Positions 1 through 6,510 of a stretch of DNA of 7,776 bases are shown here, in pieces. Within the stretch, counting starts at the first letter, position 1; each line of letters begins with the position of its first letter. The DNA comes from Lachnospiraceae bacterium UBA1258. GTDB lineage: Bacteria; Bacillota; Clostridia; Lachnospirales; Lachnospiraceae. The stretch spans positions 1,279 through 9,054 of the forward strand of contig DBVS01000027.1 in the NCBI GenBank assembly GCA_002308235.1, in the 5' to 3' direction. Both the position numbers and the translations under genes were made by a program. The notes under the pieces were generated by a model. That model made no database searches. It saw only the letters and a list, made by a program, of their open reading frames with translations, and was not told the DNA's origin.

Positions 1-545
1 GCGGTGACATCATAGGTCTGGTACTGTCTGTAAAGATTATAGTCTGTATAGTAAGGAGCGAGATATTCATCTCCCACTTTCTTACCGTTAATATATGCTT
101 CGTAAAGTCCGAGGCCGCAGATCACCAATCTTGCTTCCGCCGGCTTTCTCTTAAGCTTAAGCTCTTTTCTGAACAAAGGCTGGGCATTCTTTTCATCAAA
201 GGGAGCCGCGATCCATTTGCCCTTCTTTATCCCGGAAGGTGTCTCAAAGAAAGCAACCTCACTCACCCCCGTATCACCCGCATCATCCTTTACGGAAACC
301 TGCCAGTAATAACGGGTTCCCGGCTCCGTATTAAGGTCGGGAACAAACCCGAGGGACGAAACGCCTTTTGCTTCTCCCGAGTCAAATACAACAGATTTAA
401 GAGCCGGATCCGTAGCGATGACTATTCTGGTCAACGACGCGTGCTTTCCCTTTGCGTCCGTTATTTTCCATGACAAGCTCACCCTCGGCATATAGTAACC
501 GATGGGATTCTTGATATGATTGGTCTTTAAACTTTGAATCTTCAT
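1..545 (-). CDS. GH78 alpha-L-rhamnosidase-like glycoside hydrolase, N-terminal part (cut by window edge)
   Basis: This is the first 181 codons of a longer gene that runs off the left edge. The product starts MKIQSLKTNHIKNPIGYYMP, followed by RVSLSWKI, which matches the opening of bacterial GH78 alpha-L-rhamnosidases (pattern 'LRTEY..NPLGID.PRPRLSW'). Residues ~20-105 look like the N-terminal Ig/fibronectin-like domain (RYYWQVSVKD near 78-87, then FFETPSG). Residues ~110-181 begin the carbohydrate-binding beta-sandwich domain, with the family signature LGLYEAYINGKKVGDEYLAP, then TDYN and QYQTYDV. No signal peptide is visible, so the enzyme is probably cytoplasmic and acts on imported rhamnosides. 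The catalytic (alpha/alpha)6 domain lies outside the window, so activity is inferred from family only. The ATG at 545-543 follows a GGGGAG-type ribosome binding site, 14 nt after the upstream permease stop, so the gene is the last visible member of the transporter operon. Confidence 0.85.
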   Translation of the reverse strand, partial: MKIQSLKTNHIKNPIGYYMPRVSLSWKITDAKGKHASLTRIVIATDPALKSVVFDSGEAKGVSSLGFVPDLNTEPGTRYYWQVSVKDDAGDTGVSEVAFFETPSGIKKGKWIAAPFDEKNAQPLFRKELKLKRKPAEARLVICGLGLYEAYINGKKVGDEYLAPYYTDYNLYRQYQTYDVT

Positions 546-559
546 TCTCTCTCCCCTTC

Positions 560-1408
560 CTATCCTTTAACCGCTCCTGCGGTCATACCTTCCATGTAAA
601 GCCGTGACGTGAACATAAAGAGGATAAACAACGGGATGGTTGCGATCACGTAACCTGCGAACATGGCGCCGATCTCGGTAGAACCCACCGAACTGGTGAA
701 TACCTTAACGGCTACCGTGATAACCTGCTTTGTATTGGATTCGATGACCATCATAGGCCAGATAAAGTCGTTATAATAGTCCACCAGTTTCATGACCGCT
801 ATCGTGGAAAGCATGGGTTTCGCAAGGGGAACCGCGATCCAGAAAAGGGACTGAAGCTCGCCGCAGCCTTCGATCTTTGCGGCCTCAAAAAGGTCCTTCG
901 GAACGCCTTCTATGGCGTTCCTGCATAGGATGATACCTAACACCTGACCACCCGAAACCCAGGGCAGGATCAGCGCCCATCTGGTATTGTAAAGGCCATA
1001 GCTTTGAATGAGACTGTAGTTCGGAGCAAGATACAAAATACCGGGGATCATCATAAGAGCCATTATCAGCATAAAGAAAAGGTTCTTTCCCGGGAATTTC
1101 ATGGTGGCAAACACATAACCGCTTAATGCCGCAACAACAAGAGTGAGGGCCACGGCCGATGCTACCACGAAAAGAGTGTTTAACATGCTGACCTTTAATT
1201 TGCCGAAGGCCGCTATGTAGTTATTCCAGGCAATGTTCCGGGGGAGAGCAAAGAAATCGTTGTAGATCTCCCAGTTTGACTTAAAGGACATGATCAGCAT
1301 GACCAAAACCGGAACGAAGGCGAAGAACATGATGCAGAGCATGATGATCTCAATTACGGACTGGAATCTGAATTCACGAAGTTTTTTTCTGCTTATCTTT
1401 CCACTCAT
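560..1408 (-). CDS. MalG-type ABC sugar transporter permease
   Basis: This 282-residue inner subunit of a carbohydrate importer (CUT1 family) should pair with the MalF-type protein encoded just upstream to form the membrane channel. About six membrane segments are visible, near residues 20-42, 75-97, 109-131, 143-163, 196-215 and 247-267. The cytoplasmic EAA loop that contacts the ATPase is at 172-198 (DLFEAAKIEGCGELQSLFWI followed by AVPLAKP). The C-terminus RLYMEGMTAGAVKG is the typical MalG ending. Length is normal for the family (about 270-300). Its ATG lies 4 nt after the MalF-type stop codon, with a G-rich ribosome binding site inside the end of that gene, so the two are probably translationally coupled. 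No ATP-binding subunit is encoded nearby. Family assignment is firm; substrate is only inferred from the adjacent GH78 gene. Confidence 0.95.
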   Translation of the reverse strand: MSGKISRKKLREFRFQSVIEIIMLCIMFFAFVPVLVMLIMSFKSNWEIYNDFFALPRNIAWNNYIAAFGKLKVSMLNTLFVVASAVALTLVVAALSGYVFATMKFPGKNLFFMLIMALMMIPGILYLAPNYSLIQSYGLYNTRWALILPWVSGGQVLGIILCRNAIEGVPKDLFEAAKIEGCGELQSLFWIAVPLAKPMLSTIAVMKLVDYYNDFIWPMMVIESNTKQVITVAVKVFTSSVGSTEIGAMFAGYVIATIPLFILFMFTSRLYMEGMTAGAVKG

Positions 1409-1412
1409 AAGA

Positions 1413-3386
1413 TCACCCCCTCTCCCTGGTAAGACGATTACTTATGAGTGTCGCGCCCATGGTGAATATAAACAATACCACGCCGAGGGCACAGGCATAA
1501 CCGTAACGTCCGAACTGGGCAACGTTTAAGTAAAGTTCCAGTGCCGGCACATAGGTTGCCGTACCGGGACCGCCGCCCGTAAGAATAAATATACCGTTGA
1601 AATCCTGAATCGTTCCTATGATGTGCAGTGTGATCATGATGCTTAACTGAGGCCTGATAAGAGGAAGCTGGATCCTCCAGAAAAGGTCCCGTTTTCTGGC
1701 GCCGTCGATCATAGCGGATTCTTCCACATCCTTGCCGATATTGATAAGTCCGCCGTAATAAACCAGGAACGCCATGGCTTGCACGAAGGGAAATCCCATA
1801 AAGATCACCGCCCAGATGGCGGTCTTTGCATCCCCGAGCCATACACGCTTCAAAGAATCAAGATGCATTGCTCCCAGCACTTCGTTCAAAAGACCGATGG
1901 AAGGATCGTAGATCTTCTGCCAGGTCATGGCTCCGATAACGCCGGGAACCACTATGGGAAGCACGAACAGGAACCTGTGAAGGTACTTTCTTCTGTTTCC
2001 CCTGATGTTATATACAAGCCATGCCACCAAAATCGGCATGGTAAGCACCTTAATGATACCGGTTACCGTGATCAGCACCATGTTTCTGATACCGATCAGG
2101 AAATAACCTTCGGTGACCATTCTCTTAAAGTTATCAAGTCCCACAAAATCGATCTGGGCAAGAGTCGTATTGGTCTTTGACCAGTTCGTAAATGCTCTGA
2201 TGAAGGCAGTCGCAATACCCCTGTAGTTAAACAGCCAGATAAGAATAAGGGTCGGAGCGAGCATGATATAGGCCATTCTGCAGCGCCAGACGGTCTTAAG
2301 GAATCGAAGGGTCTTCTTGCGTGACCATTCAAAGGTCATGACCATCGAGCAAAGAAAGACGATTGCAAACACGATCAAAGAAATCCGGAATATCCCGGTC
2401 TTTCTGATATTTCCGTTGATATCCTCAAGGTTATCCACGTGGACCTGCTTGATGATATCGGCAAGACCCGTCATTATAACGGTCCTTCCCACTCCTCTGA
2501 TGGCAGTTATGTGCGAATCGATATCGCCTGTGTACACCTCACGGTCGTGAGCGTTCATGATAAAGAAAAAGCCTTCGTTACTTCCCACAACCACATGACC
2601 GTTTTCTTCGTCCGCGCCGATACTTGCAATCACCGCACTCATCGGGTTTGAAACCTTACCCGTACGAAGAATGTTTAAACTCTCGTCAAAGCCGTAATAT
2701 GAGCCGTCCTTGCAGACCGTCCAGTACATATCGCCGTTCCTGACAAGCTGTAATGCCGAATAATTCGTTTTATAAACACCGACCTTTTCCCCATTCTCCC
2801 TGAGAAGGTCGATCTCACCGCGCTTATTGATGCTGATCAAAGTTTCGCCGTCTTTGCAGTACTTAACGCCCGCAACGGTGACGGTTGCTTTGTTATTGTA
2901 GATCTCGCTTCCATCCTCTGTACTGTAAACAAGGATATTGGCCTTGCTGCTTCCGGTATTTGCTCCCACGGCAACCCTGGTTCCGTCGGGACTGATATCG
3001 ATGCCCACGATCCTTCTGTTTACGGTGATGGTCTTCTTAAGTTCACCGTCTGACAAAGAATATGCGTAGACATTTCCGTCCTCATTGCCGCAGTACAAAA
3101 GATCCTGCTCACGTCTGATTACGAGTTCGCTGAAGGAACCACCCGCAGTCACTCTGAAGAGCTCTTTGTCGCCCTTAAAAGCAAAAAGCATATTGTCGTG
3201 AGTACCTACATACATAATTCCGGTTTCTTCATCGTAAGCAAGGCAGCTGTTCTGGCCGCCGGTAGTGATTCCCACATCCTCAATGCCTTCCGTCCGTGAG
3301 TTATATACCCGAAATCCCACCAGCGAAAGGCCGGCGAGGATAAGGCTAATTAATGCAATTGTCAACCATATTTTATTAACTTTCAT
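1413..3386 (-). CDS. MalF-type ABC sugar permease with a large N-terminal extracellular beta-propeller domain
   Basis: This 657-residue protein is about twice the usual MalF-type length (~300). Residues 6-26 are a membrane segment. Residues ~45-318 contain seven successive WD40/PQQ-like strand repeats (near 51-70, 91-120, 131-162, 176-205, 215-243, 257-288 and 298-318), with blade features such as MYVGTHDNMLFAF, LYCGNEDGNVYAYS and ISPDGTRVAVGA. Residues ~331-352 are a second membrane segment, followed by the basic stretch EWSRKKTLRFLKTVWRCR. A complete MalF-type core follows (372-657), with the EAA loop EESAMIDGARKRDLFWRIQL (555-574) and GGGPGTATYVPALELY (604-619). Charge distribution places the propeller outside the cell. 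The frame could start at 3437, but the ATG at 3386 is preferred: it has AGGAG 8 nt upstream and MKVNK leads straight into the first membrane segment. Permease function is secure; the propeller's role is unknown. Confidence 0.93.
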   Translation of the reverse strand: MKVNKIWLTIALISLILAGLSLVGFRVYNSRTEGIEDVGITTGGQNSCLAYDEETGIMYVGTHDNMLFAFKGDKELFRVTAGGSFSELVIRREQDLLYCGNEDGNVYAYSLSDGELKKTITVNRRIVGIDISPDGTRVAVGANTGSSKANILVYSTEDGSEIYNNKATVTVAGVKYCKDGETLISINKRGEIDLLRENGEKVGVYKTNYSALQLVRNGDMYWTVCKDGSYYGFDESLNILRTGKVSNPMSAVIASIGADEENGHVVVGSNEGFFFIMNAHDREVYTGDIDSHITAIRGVGRTVIMTGLADIIKQVHVDNLEDINGNIRKTGIFRISLIVFAIVFLCSMVMTFEWSRKKTLRFLKTVWRCRMAYIMLAPTLILIWLFNYRGIATAFIRAFTNWSKTNTTLAQIDFVGLDNFKRMVTEGYFLIGIRNMVLITVTGIIKVLTMPILVAWLVYNIRGNRRKYLHRFLFVLPIVVPGVIGAMTWQKIYDPSIGLLNEVLGAMHLDSLKRVWLGDAKTAIWAVIFMGFPFVQAMAFLVYYGGLINIGKDVEESAMIDGARKRDLFWRIQLPLIRPQLSIMITLHIIGTIQDFNGIFILTGGGPGTATYVPALELYLNVAQFGRYGYACALGVVLFIFTMGATLISNRLTRERG

Positions 3387-3394
3387 CGGATATA

Positions 3395-3399
3395 CTCCT
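3395..3399 (-). promoter_or_regulatory. Ribosome binding site deciding the start of the propeller-permease gene
   Basis: AGGAG on the minus strand lies 8 nt before the ATG at 3386-3384. The longer open frame starting at 3437 has no comparable site, and its extra 17 residues are encoded by the intergenic hairpin region. Confidence 0.75.
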
Positions 3400-3423
3400 G
3401 CCGGGATACGGCATTTTATCAGA

Positions 3424-3449
3424 ATCGGCGGCCGCAAATGACCGCCGAT
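3424..3449 (-). other. Intergenic RNA hairpin between binding-protein and permease genes
   Basis: In the 107-nt gap between the binding-protein stop (3494) and the permease start (3386), ATCGGCGG at 3424-3431 and CCGCCGAT at 3442-3449 form a perfect 8-bp, GC-rich stem with a 10-nt loop. On the transcript it is followed by UCUGAUAAAAU rather than a U-run, so it is not a canonical terminator. A stem here could stabilise the 3' end of the abundant binding-protein message or partly attenuate the permease genes. That is a common arrangement in binding-protein transporter operons; the role here is inferred. Confidence 0.55.
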
Positions 3450-3493
3450 CCCGTAAAATTATTGTCTTACAAATTTTGCTTTACCGCAACGAT

Positions 3494-5170
3494 TTATTCA
3501 CCGGTAGGTGCGTTTGCGGGGTTCTTCATATCGTTCTCGGACACGCCTTTTTCTTTAAGTGCGCTTGCGAAGTTATCCTCGATGTTCTTCTGGTGTGCCT
3601 TTGCCCAGTCGTCAAGAGAGATGGCGCCGGTAAGATACTTATATGTGTAGTCATAGAAGTTACGGAAGGTCTCAGCGCTTTCGCCGATACCTCTTGCAAG
3701 GGTGTTGTTGAAGCCTTTCTGTGCATTTCCGATAAACTTAAGGCTTGCAAATGCTGCGTTGATCTCGTCATCGTACTGTACACCGTAAACAAGGCTGGGA
3801 CCCGAAGGTACTGCGCCTGCTGCGATAGAAGCCTGAACGTATGCGGACATACCTTCTACCGAAGAGTAGAACATGATAAAGTCAACTACCTGATCGTTGT
3901 GAGCCTGATCTTTGGATACGCATCCGATAAATCCGGTTGCAACTTCGATGGTTCTTGCCTTACCTTCGATTCCGTCTCCTTCCATCGAAGGCATGTTGAA
4001 GGTACCGAGCTTGAAGCCCTTCATGTCTACTTCCTGCTCTCCGACCTTAACCTTCTGACCTGCCTTAAGAGCCTTCATATCGTTCATGTACTGGGTGATT
4101 CCCCATCCGCCCTGTACCATCATGGCTGCTTTGCCCTGGTAGAAAAGTGCCTTTGCGCCGTTTCCGTCGGTACCGAACATTACGTCGTTACCTGCGTACT
4201 TGGGGAATACCTTTGCGAAGTTGGCCCAAACGGTCTTCATTCCTACGGAGTCGCCTCTGTAGATGCCGTCCTTGATAGCCTTCATGGCTCTTACGGGGTT
4301 CTGGGTAACCTTATCGGAGTCATCGTTAAAGCAATCGGTAGGATCGTATTTGAAGTGTCCGTCAATATCGGGATCGTAGCAGTAGTCACCGGGCTGTGCC
4401 TTGAATACGTCTACCATTGAACGGGTTGTCTGGTCAGCATAGATCTGAGCGAGCCATCCCATAGTTCCCGAATAGAAGCTGTCGTAGTTACCGGGCATAG
4501 CGATGGGCTGATATCCCTTTGCTGCGATCTTTTCGCAGGCATCGATGAGTTCGTTCCATGTGGTGGGAGCCTTAACGCCGCACTCATCAAAGATGTCCTG
4601 GTTGTAAAGCCATAATACCTGAACGGAATCAAGGCTCAAAGCATCGAATGAGTTGTCGGCCATGTTAATTACCTGCTTGCCGTACTCAAACTGCTCTCTC
4701 CAGGTGCCGTCCGAATAAGGGCTGTCGTTGTCGATGTAATCATTGTAGTTAATGGATTTGCCTGTCTTGGCATCACCCGCAAGGTTGATGTTTACCACGT
4801 CAACGCTTGTGGTGCCTGTGGTAGCGAATACGTTCTGTACCCACTGATCGTAACCGTCGGAAGCCTTAAGGTCCACAACAACCTTTACGTTGGGGTTCTT
4901 AGCCATATAAGCGTCAGCTACGGCCTTCCAGCCTTCCTCAACACCGGTACCAGTCTGTACGGAAACGGTGATGACCGTTTCGGAAGGTGTGGCGTCGGTA
5001 TTCTTGTTGTCCCCCGATGTCGTTGTTGAAGTCTTGGATGAGTCCGATACGGAAGCAGGTGTCGAATTCGATGCTGAATTCGATGCCGAATTGTTGTTTC
5101 CGCATCCTGCAAGAGCTGCCGACATCATGACCGCTGTAAGTGATAATGCAGCCAGTTTTCTCAACTTCAT
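3494..5170 (-). CDS. Extracellular sugar-binding lipoprotein of ABC transporter (SBP family 1 type)
   Basis: This 558-residue substrate receptor should capture the sugar outside the membrane and deliver it to the two permeases encoded downstream. It begins MKLRKLAALSLTAVMMSAAL, then the lipobox LAGC with the lipidated cysteine at residue 23. A flexible Ser/Thr/Asn-rich tether follows (24-64). The mature domain has family features: a first lobe TVITVSVQTGTGVEEGWKAV (65-84), WLYNQDIFDECGVKAPTTWN (187-206), and FYQGKAAMMVQGGWGI (343-358), which is typical of SBP_bac_1/UgpB-like proteins. It is longer than the usual 420-450 residues. AGGAGG (5178-5183) lies 7 nt before the ATG. It is the first gene downstream of an operator and candidate promoters, consistent with being the most highly expressed gene of the operon. 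Ligand identity is not readable from the sequence; a rhamnoside is inferred from the GH78 gene. Confidence 0.95.
   Translation of the reverse strand: MKLRKLAALSLTAVMMSAALAGCGNNNSASNSASNSTPASVSDSSKTSTTTSGDNKNTDATPSETVITVSVQTGTGVEEGWKAVADAYMAKNPNVKVVVDLKASDGYDQWVQNVFATTGTTSVDVVNINLAGDAKTGKSINYNDYIDNDSPYSDGTWREQFEYGKQVINMADNSFDALSLDSVQVLWLYNQDIFDECGVKAPTTWNELIDACEKIAAKGYQPIAMPGNYDSFYSGTMGWLAQIYADQTTRSMVDVFKAQPGDYCYDPDIDGHFKYDPTDCFNDDSDKVTQNPVRAMKAIKDGIYRGDSVGMKTVWANFAKVFPKYAGNDVMFGTDGNGAKALFYQGKAAMMVQGGWGITQYMNDMKALKAGQKVKVGEQEVDMKGFKLGTFNMPSMEGDGIEGKARTIEVATGFIGCVSKDQAHNDQVVDFIMFYSSVEGMSAYVQASIAAGAVPSGPSLVYGVQYDDEINAAFASLKFIGNAQKGFNNTLARGIGESAETFRNFYDYTYKYLTGAISLDDWAKAHQKNIEDNFASALKEKGVSENDMKNPANAPTGE
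5064..5092. repeat. 12-bp microrepeat in lipoprotein tether
   Basis: GAATTCGATGC at 5064-5074 recurs at 5076-5086, followed by a third partial copy (GAATT at 5088). It encodes the repeated Ser-Ala-Ser-Asn part of the lipoprotein's linker. Such in-frame 12-bp units can change copy number by slippage and so alter tether length. Confidence 0.7.
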
Positions 5171-5182
5171 AATAGTTCCTCC

Positions 5183-5200
5183 TTTTTTCTTATGAAAAAA
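5183..5200 (-). other. AU-rich hairpin abutting the binding-protein ribosome binding site
   Basis: On the transcript, six or seven U then C pair with G and six A around an AUAA loop (5183-5200). The 3' arm ends at the first base of AGGAGG. The stem is almost all A-U, so it is weak. It may expose or modestly modulate the ribosome binding site; the effect is speculative. Confidence 0.35.
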
Positions 5201-5243
5201 ATTTGCTCTATGTCATTCTCCCTTTAGAAGAAATAACAAACTG

Positions 5244-5292
5244 ATTGTATTTTCGGGTTTTCGGTTACTCGGGTAACCGATTCCCAATTAAA
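5244..5292 (-). promoter_or_regulatory. Candidate promoter elements of the transporter operon
   Basis: Two candidate -10 boxes flank the operator on the minus strand. TTTAAT (5287-5292) lies upstream, with a weak GTAACA -35 at 17-nt spacing; it places the operator just after the start site, as in the repressor's own promoter. TACAAT (5244-5249) lies downstream and is closer to consensus but has no good -35; the operator would then overlap the -35 region. I cannot choose between them from sequence. Either geometry is compatible with repression by the LacI-type protein. Confidence 0.45.
5261..5280. promoter_or_regulatory. LacI-family operator upstream of transporter operon
   Basis: TCGGTTACTCGGGTAACCGA is an inverted repeat with perfect 8-bp arms (TCGGTTAC / GTAACCGA) around a 4-nt centre containing CG. 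The LacI family typically binds such central-CG palindromes. The core TTACTCGGGTAA (5265-5276) occurs again, as its exact reverse complement, in front of the lacI-type gene at 6340-6351. This links the site to that repressor. Confidence 0.8.
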
Positions 5293-5322
5293 TATGCCCG
5301 GTATGATTTGTTACGGACATAT
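5292..5322 (-). terminator. Weak hairpin after the repressor gene (possible terminator)
   Basis: Just past the repressor stop, minus-strand ATATGTCC (5322-5315) pairs with GGGCATAT (5299-5292), including one G-U pair, with additional GUA/UAC pairing inside. The following sequence UUAAUUGGG has no real U-run, so termination would be leaky. The stem also overlaps a candidate -10 box. Some readthrough from the repressor gene into the transporter operon is therefore plausible. Confidence 0.3.
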
Positions 5323-5327
5323 CTCTG

Positions 5328-6302
5328 TTAACCTATGGCATCTGCAACGCTGTCTCTTTCGATGTAGCCCGATGAGATGACTTTTCTTTCCGCTAAATCT
5401 CCGCGGATGACGTGTATGAGGTTCTGCATCAACGTACGCCCAAGCTCGAATACCTGTACATCTATCGTTGAAAGACTGGGGCTGTAATACTTGGAAAGCT
5501 GGGAATTATCGCATCCTATCACCGATACGTCCTCGGGAACTCTGAGACCGTTTCTCTCAAGTTCCGTGATCGCGCCGATGGCCATAAGGTCGTTGACCGC
5601 CATTACGGCGGTGAACTTCTCCCCGGTGGCAAGCAGCCTCTGAACCGCCTCGATGCCCGCATCCTCATCTGTTGACTGTTTGACGTTTGCATCTATGGCA
5701 AGTTTTCTGTTGATGCGAATGCCTTCTTTCTCGCAGGCAGCTCTGAAGCCGTCCCAACGCAGGTGACTGCCGTCCTCCGCTAGTTTGGTACCGGCCAGGA
5801 AAGCAATTCTTTCATGACCGTGCTTCTTTAAAGAGTGTACCGCCTGTCGAATCCCCTCTGCATAATTGATGTCTACATTCAGGTCTCCCTGGGTCATGCA
5901 GGGGATGTATTTCATGAGATCCTTGACTTCTCCCGCTCTGACCGTTGCCAGGATCATACCGTCCAAACCTCTGGAAGCAAGATCCAGCAAACCGCCCTGA
6001 TTAAGGAAATCGCAAAGGATGAAAGAAACAATGTAGCCGTACTGACCTGCCGTAAGCTGTGCGCCTTCAAGCATTTCGGTGTAGTAGCCGTTCTTCAGAT
6101 TGTCAACCATGATGGCAACATGACGTGTTTCTTTTGTAGCAAGTCCGCGGGCCACCATGTTGGGTCTGTAATCAAGTGCGGCTATGGCATCTTCGACTTT
6201 CTTTCGAACCTCATCCGACACGAATTTAGTGTTATTTACCACATTGGAGACTGTTGCAACCGACACGCCTGCATATTTTGCTACCTCTTTACGAGTGGAC
6301 AT
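5328..6302 (-). CDS. LacI-family transcriptional repressor of the sugar operon
   Basis: This 324-residue one-component sugar-responsive regulator has the normal family length. Residues 2-24 form the LacI helix-turn-helix (STRKEVAKYAGVSVATVSNV). YRPNMVARGLA at 45-55 carries the hinge helix and the leucine that inserts into the central CG step of operators. Residues ~60-324 are the periplasmic-binding-protein-like effector domain (HVAIMVDNLKNGYYTEMLEG, VMAVNDLMAIGAI, VSVIGCDNS), which binds a sugar and relieves DNA binding. The frame is open up to 6359, but the ATG at 6302 has GGAGGG 5 nt upstream and begins directly at the helix-turn-helix; the longer version would run into the operator and promoter. 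It lies co-directionally upstream of the transporter operon. Matching operators precede both this gene and the transporter, so it probably represses both and itself. The effector is unknown; a rhamnose-containing sugar is the best guess. Confidence 0.95.
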   Translation of the reverse strand: MSTRKEVAKYAGVSVATVSNVVNNTKFVSDEVRKKVEDAIAALDYRPNMVARGLATKETRHVAIMVDNLKNGYYTEMLEGAQLTAGQYGYIVSFILCDFLNQGGLLDLASRGLDGMILATVRAGEVKDLMKYIPCMTQGDLNVDINYAEGIRQAVHSLKKHGHERIAFLAGTKLAEDGSHLRWDGFRAACEKEGIRINRKLAIDANVKQSTDEDAGIEAVQRLLATGEKFTAVMAVNDLMAIGAITELERNGLRVPEDVSVIGCDNSQLSKYYSPSLSTIDVQVFELGRTLMQNLIHVIRGDLAERKVISSGYIERDSVADAIG

Positions 6303-6307
6303 CGCAA

Positions 6308-6313
6308 CCCTCC
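6308..6313 (-). promoter_or_regulatory. Ribosome binding site deciding the repressor start
   Basis: Minus-strand GGAGGG lies 5 nt before the ATG at 6302-6300. It supports this start over the upstream in-frame ATG at 6359, which would lie about at the transcription start and overlaps regulatory DNA. Confidence 0.8.
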
Positions 6314-6339
6314 GTGATTTTGTACAATTGTCACTCCGT

Positions 6340-6351
6340 TTACCCGAGTAA
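6340..6351. promoter_or_regulatory. LacI-family operator at the repressor's own promoter
   Basis: TTACCCGAGTAA is the exact reverse complement of the core of the operator at 5265-5276. It begins 8 nt downstream of the -10 box and lies 38 nt before the start codon, so a bound repressor would sit on the transcription start region. A second, overlapping inverted repeat, GAGTA-AC-TACTC (6346-6357), shares one arm. Confidence 0.78.
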
Positions 6352-6359
6352 CTACTCAA

Positions 6360-6388
6360 AAGTTAACATACGCATACCCGTTTGTCAA
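6360..6388 (-). promoter_or_regulatory. Sigma-A-type promoter of the repressor gene
   Basis: On the minus strand, TTGACA (6388-6383, perfect -35) is followed after exactly 17 nt by TAACTT (6365-6360, -10), preceded by TG in the extended -10 position. The expected start site falls at about 6352-6354, at the edge of the operator. Confidence 0.78.
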
Positions 6389-6459
6389 TACGATTTTGAG
6401 AAAACATTGATGGGGAATTTTCCGTTTCCGCCTCAAACCGCATATCGACGCGCCTTTAA

Positions 6460-6488
6460 TTGATTAAAAAAAAATTTGGGCTTATAAT
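6460..6488 (+). promoter_or_regulatory. Sigma-A-type promoter of the riboflavin kinase gene
   Basis: TTGATT (6460-6465), a 17-nt spacer and a perfect TATAAT (6483-6488) precede the gene. The expected start near 6495 leaves a leader of only about 16 nt containing the AAGGA ribosome binding site (6500-6504). There is therefore no room for an FMN riboswitch. Confidence 0.75.
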
Positions 6489-6510
6489 CACAAAGAAGAA
6501 AGGATAAAAC

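Noticed and set aside
495..502. GTAACCGA, identical to one arm of the transporter operator
   Set aside because: It is a single half-site within GH78 coding sequence, with no matching second arm.
3387..3437. Upstream start of the propeller-permease at 3437
   Set aside because: It lacks a ribosome binding site; the ATG at 3386 has AGGAG at good spacing.
4188..4199. TTACCTGCGTAC, a partial match to the operator core
   Set aside because: It lies inside the binding-protein coding region, has lost the symmetry, and is probably chance.
3476..4420. Plus-strand open frame of 314 codons antisense to the binding-protein gene
   Set aside because: It lies wholly opposite a well-supported lipoprotein gene, has no ribosome binding site or recognisable domain, and its Cys/Val/His-rich composition is typical of antisense frames.
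5209..5217. ATG-ACA-TAG two-codon frame in the leader of the binding-protein gene
   Set aside because: The purine-rich sequence before it is too close to act as a ribosome binding site, and such start-stop pairs are common by chance.
5835..6317. Plus-strand open frame of 160 codons opposite the LacI-type gene
   Set aside because: It is a shadow of the repressor gene with no start signals or family features.
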